NCBI GenBank assembly: GCA_021163175.1
Contig: JAGGXG010000058.1
Span: forward strand, 1 to 22,087
Source: Thermoplasmata archaeon
GTDB taxonomy: Archaea; Thermoplasmatota; E2; UBA202; JdFR-43
Length of the DNA stretch: 22,087 nt
Reading direction: 5' to 3'
Positions 20,944-22,087 of the stretch are shown in pieces (position 1 is the stretch's first letter; each line of letters begins with the position of its first letter). The position numbers and the translations under genes were made by a program. The notes below the pieces were generated by a model that worked only from the letters and a program-made list of their open reading frames with translations, was not told where the DNA came from and did no database searches.

Positions 20944-22087
20944 TAACTGTAGCCTCCCAGCATAAGAGATGGATCTCCAAGCAAGACCCATTGCTCGACA
21001 GTCTTAACATGTCCTGCTTCCATATCCGTCATATCAAAGCTGCTGATGTAAGATGCTATAGCCTGGCTATGGGCGTCTCCAAGCATATGTAATCCACTTC
21101 CATATTGCTTGAAGAATTCAATTGTTATCCATGAATCGCCGCCGCCCGTTGTGCATGCTCTTCCTGGCATTCCATAGCCCAGCCCGGTATTCCCAATGCT
21201 TGCAATGCTTCCTCCATGCGGATTTCTTACGAGACGCCAGCTCAGGCACTCTGGAACGGGCTGCCCATATGTCCACATGTAGTTGTTCCAGGGTAAGAAC
21301 AAAGAAAATGCATTCAGGAATGCTGGTATTGCCGACACATTAAACTGGCTGTTGTGGCAGCCGCCGAGCATAGCGACGGGGAGCTTTTCTCCATTTTTAA
21401 GGCTGTCTGCAGGGAATAACGGAAAGCCAATGTATGGGAACCATGGTTTTAGTGCTGTAACTTGCAATCCGAGCAAACTGCTATGCTGTCTGTTTCCAGG
21501 TATGCCTGGCAGATGATCAGCCCAGACATTTGGGCTTCCATGTCCGGACATGAAGAAGAATCCACTTCCGCCATTCCATGCATTTAAAACATCATTTTGC
21601 CCTGTGAATTTACCATTGGATCCCCATAGTATTACGCGTTCAAAATCAGATGGCATGTAATATAAAGCTCCGCCTCTTCCCATCACCGCTTTTTCTCCTG
21701 TTGTCCATTCTCCCTCATAATACATCTCCGTATTGTTTCGCCATGCTTCAAAGACAATTTCTCCATTCTCATTTTCTATCCATACATGAATGCTCGTTAC
21801 ATTTCCATAAGGTCTGGGGTCATAAGATTTGCCCCTTATTGTTAAAACACCATTTTCATAACTTATGTTTGCCCAGTGGAAGAATTCATTGCAATATGCT
21901 TCGCTTTCATCTGGATTATAGTGGTAATCATCTTTTCCCAAAACATCGCCATTTGATATGGAAACAATTTTGGCTATTGGAGGTGCTGGATATCCATTTT
22001 GTAACTCCGCTATTTTATAATCGTCATGGTTGAAGGTTAGCTTTGTCTTTGCATTATGGTCGATGGTAACATGAGTTACATCTATTG
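20943..22087 (-). CDS. C25 (gingipain-like) cysteine peptidase, N-terminus outside window
   Basis: The frame is open to the window end, so the gene is partial; an apparent start at 21941 is a TTG inside a continuing frame (NHDDYKIAELQNGYPAP lies upstream). At least 380 residues are visible. A beta-rich region precedes the caspase-like half. The catalytic pair is intact: His in FFFMSGHGSPNVW (codon 21540-21542) and Cys in MLGGCHNSQF (codon 21357-21359). NPHGGSIASIGNTGLGYG and LLGDPSLMLGGYS complete the C25 pattern. Such peptidases are normally exported and degrade extracellular protein; the signal peptide would lie beyond the window. The protein ends right after the fold, with no C-terminal sorting domain. 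Its stop overlaps the ogg start. Confidence 0.85.
   Translation of the reverse strand, partial: IDVTHVTIDHNAKTKLTFNHDDYKIAELQNGYPAPPIAKIVSISNGDVLGKDDYHYNPDESEAYCNEFFHWANISYENGVLTIRGKSYDPRPYGNVTSIHVWIENENGEIVFEAWRNNTEMYYEGEWTTGEKAVMGRGGALYYMPSDFERVILWGSNGKFTGQNDVLNAWNGGSGFFFMSGHGSPNVWADHLPGIPGNRQHSSLLGLQVTALKPWFPYIGFPLFPADSLKNGEKLPVAMLGGCHNSQFNVSAIPAFLNAFSLFLPWNNYMWTYGQPVPECLSWRLVRNPHGGSIASIGNTGLGYGMPGRACTTGGGDSWITIEFFKQYGSGLHMLGDAHSQAIASYISSFDMTDMEAGHVKTVEQWVLLGDPSLMLGGYS

Noticed and set aside
1..22087. tRNA, rRNA, CRISPR array or riboswitch
   Set aside because: I saw no cloverleaf-like stretch, no regularly spaced direct repeats, and no intergenic space long enough for a conserved riboswitch except 12335-12793, where no such pattern is evident.

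Overview
The window reads as an AT-rich archaeal chromosome, most likely from the Thermoplasmatota or a close euryarchaeal relative. Archaeal markers are a transcription factor B (TFB), an archaeal-type NMN adenylyltransferase, an Ogg2-type 8-oxoguanine glycosylase, a geranylgeranylglyceryl-phosphate prenyltransferase of the UbiA family, and TATA elements about 22-26 nt upstream of start codons (leaderless-type promoters). The alkyltransferase-endonuclease V fusion is known from Ferroplasma, and gingipain-like C25 peptidases are reported from uncultured sediment Thermoplasmata, so the lineage call is an inference from gene content. Genes are packed tightly, with ATGA overlaps between co-directional genes and overlapping 3' ends between convergent ones.

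Layout. 1-309: 3' end of an IS6-type transposase cut by the window edge. 347-1717: a secreted protein with about ten D-x-x-G-[ND]-D-x-[YF] repeats. 1685-3025 (-): adenylosuccinate lyase, sharing a symmetric TATA element with a divergent membrane NERD nuclease (3073-3756, +). 3734-8173 (-): a tight run read as TFB, FtsJ-type rRNA methyltransferase, zinc-finger/helical-repeat protein, histidine ammonia-lyase, and alkyltransferase-endonuclease V fusion. 8247-8747 (-): NMN adenylyltransferase, with a 9-bp inverted repeat in its promoter and a possible 34-residue ORF leading away from it.

8907-12334 (-) is the most distinctive block. In transcription order it holds a receiver-winged-helix response regulator, a TasA-like filament protein with an EF-hand-type loop, a second TasA/camelysin-like protein, an ER-type (SipW-like) signal peptidase with an added C-terminal zinc ribbon, and an AbrB-like/receiver fusion. 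It looks like an archaeal counterpart of the Bacillus tapA-sipW-tasA matrix operon with two regulators built in. A gene-poor gap follows (12335-12793) with a decayed HicB-like antitoxin remnant.

12794-14220 (-): a class II aldolase-like protein and a methylthioribose-1-phosphate isomerase homologue, coupled by overlap, suggesting salvage of 5'-deoxy- or 5'-methylthio-nucleoside by-products. 14295-17387 (+): the lipid prenyltransferase and a secreted C25-like protein in which both catalytic residues are alanine, fused to a NosD-type beta-helix. 17423-20330 (+): trkA, trkH and a D-glutamate cyclase-like (DUF4392) gene in a tight operon. 20323-22087 (-): an Ogg2 glycosylase immediately after a C25 peptidase whose His and Cys are intact; that peptidase gene runs off the window end.
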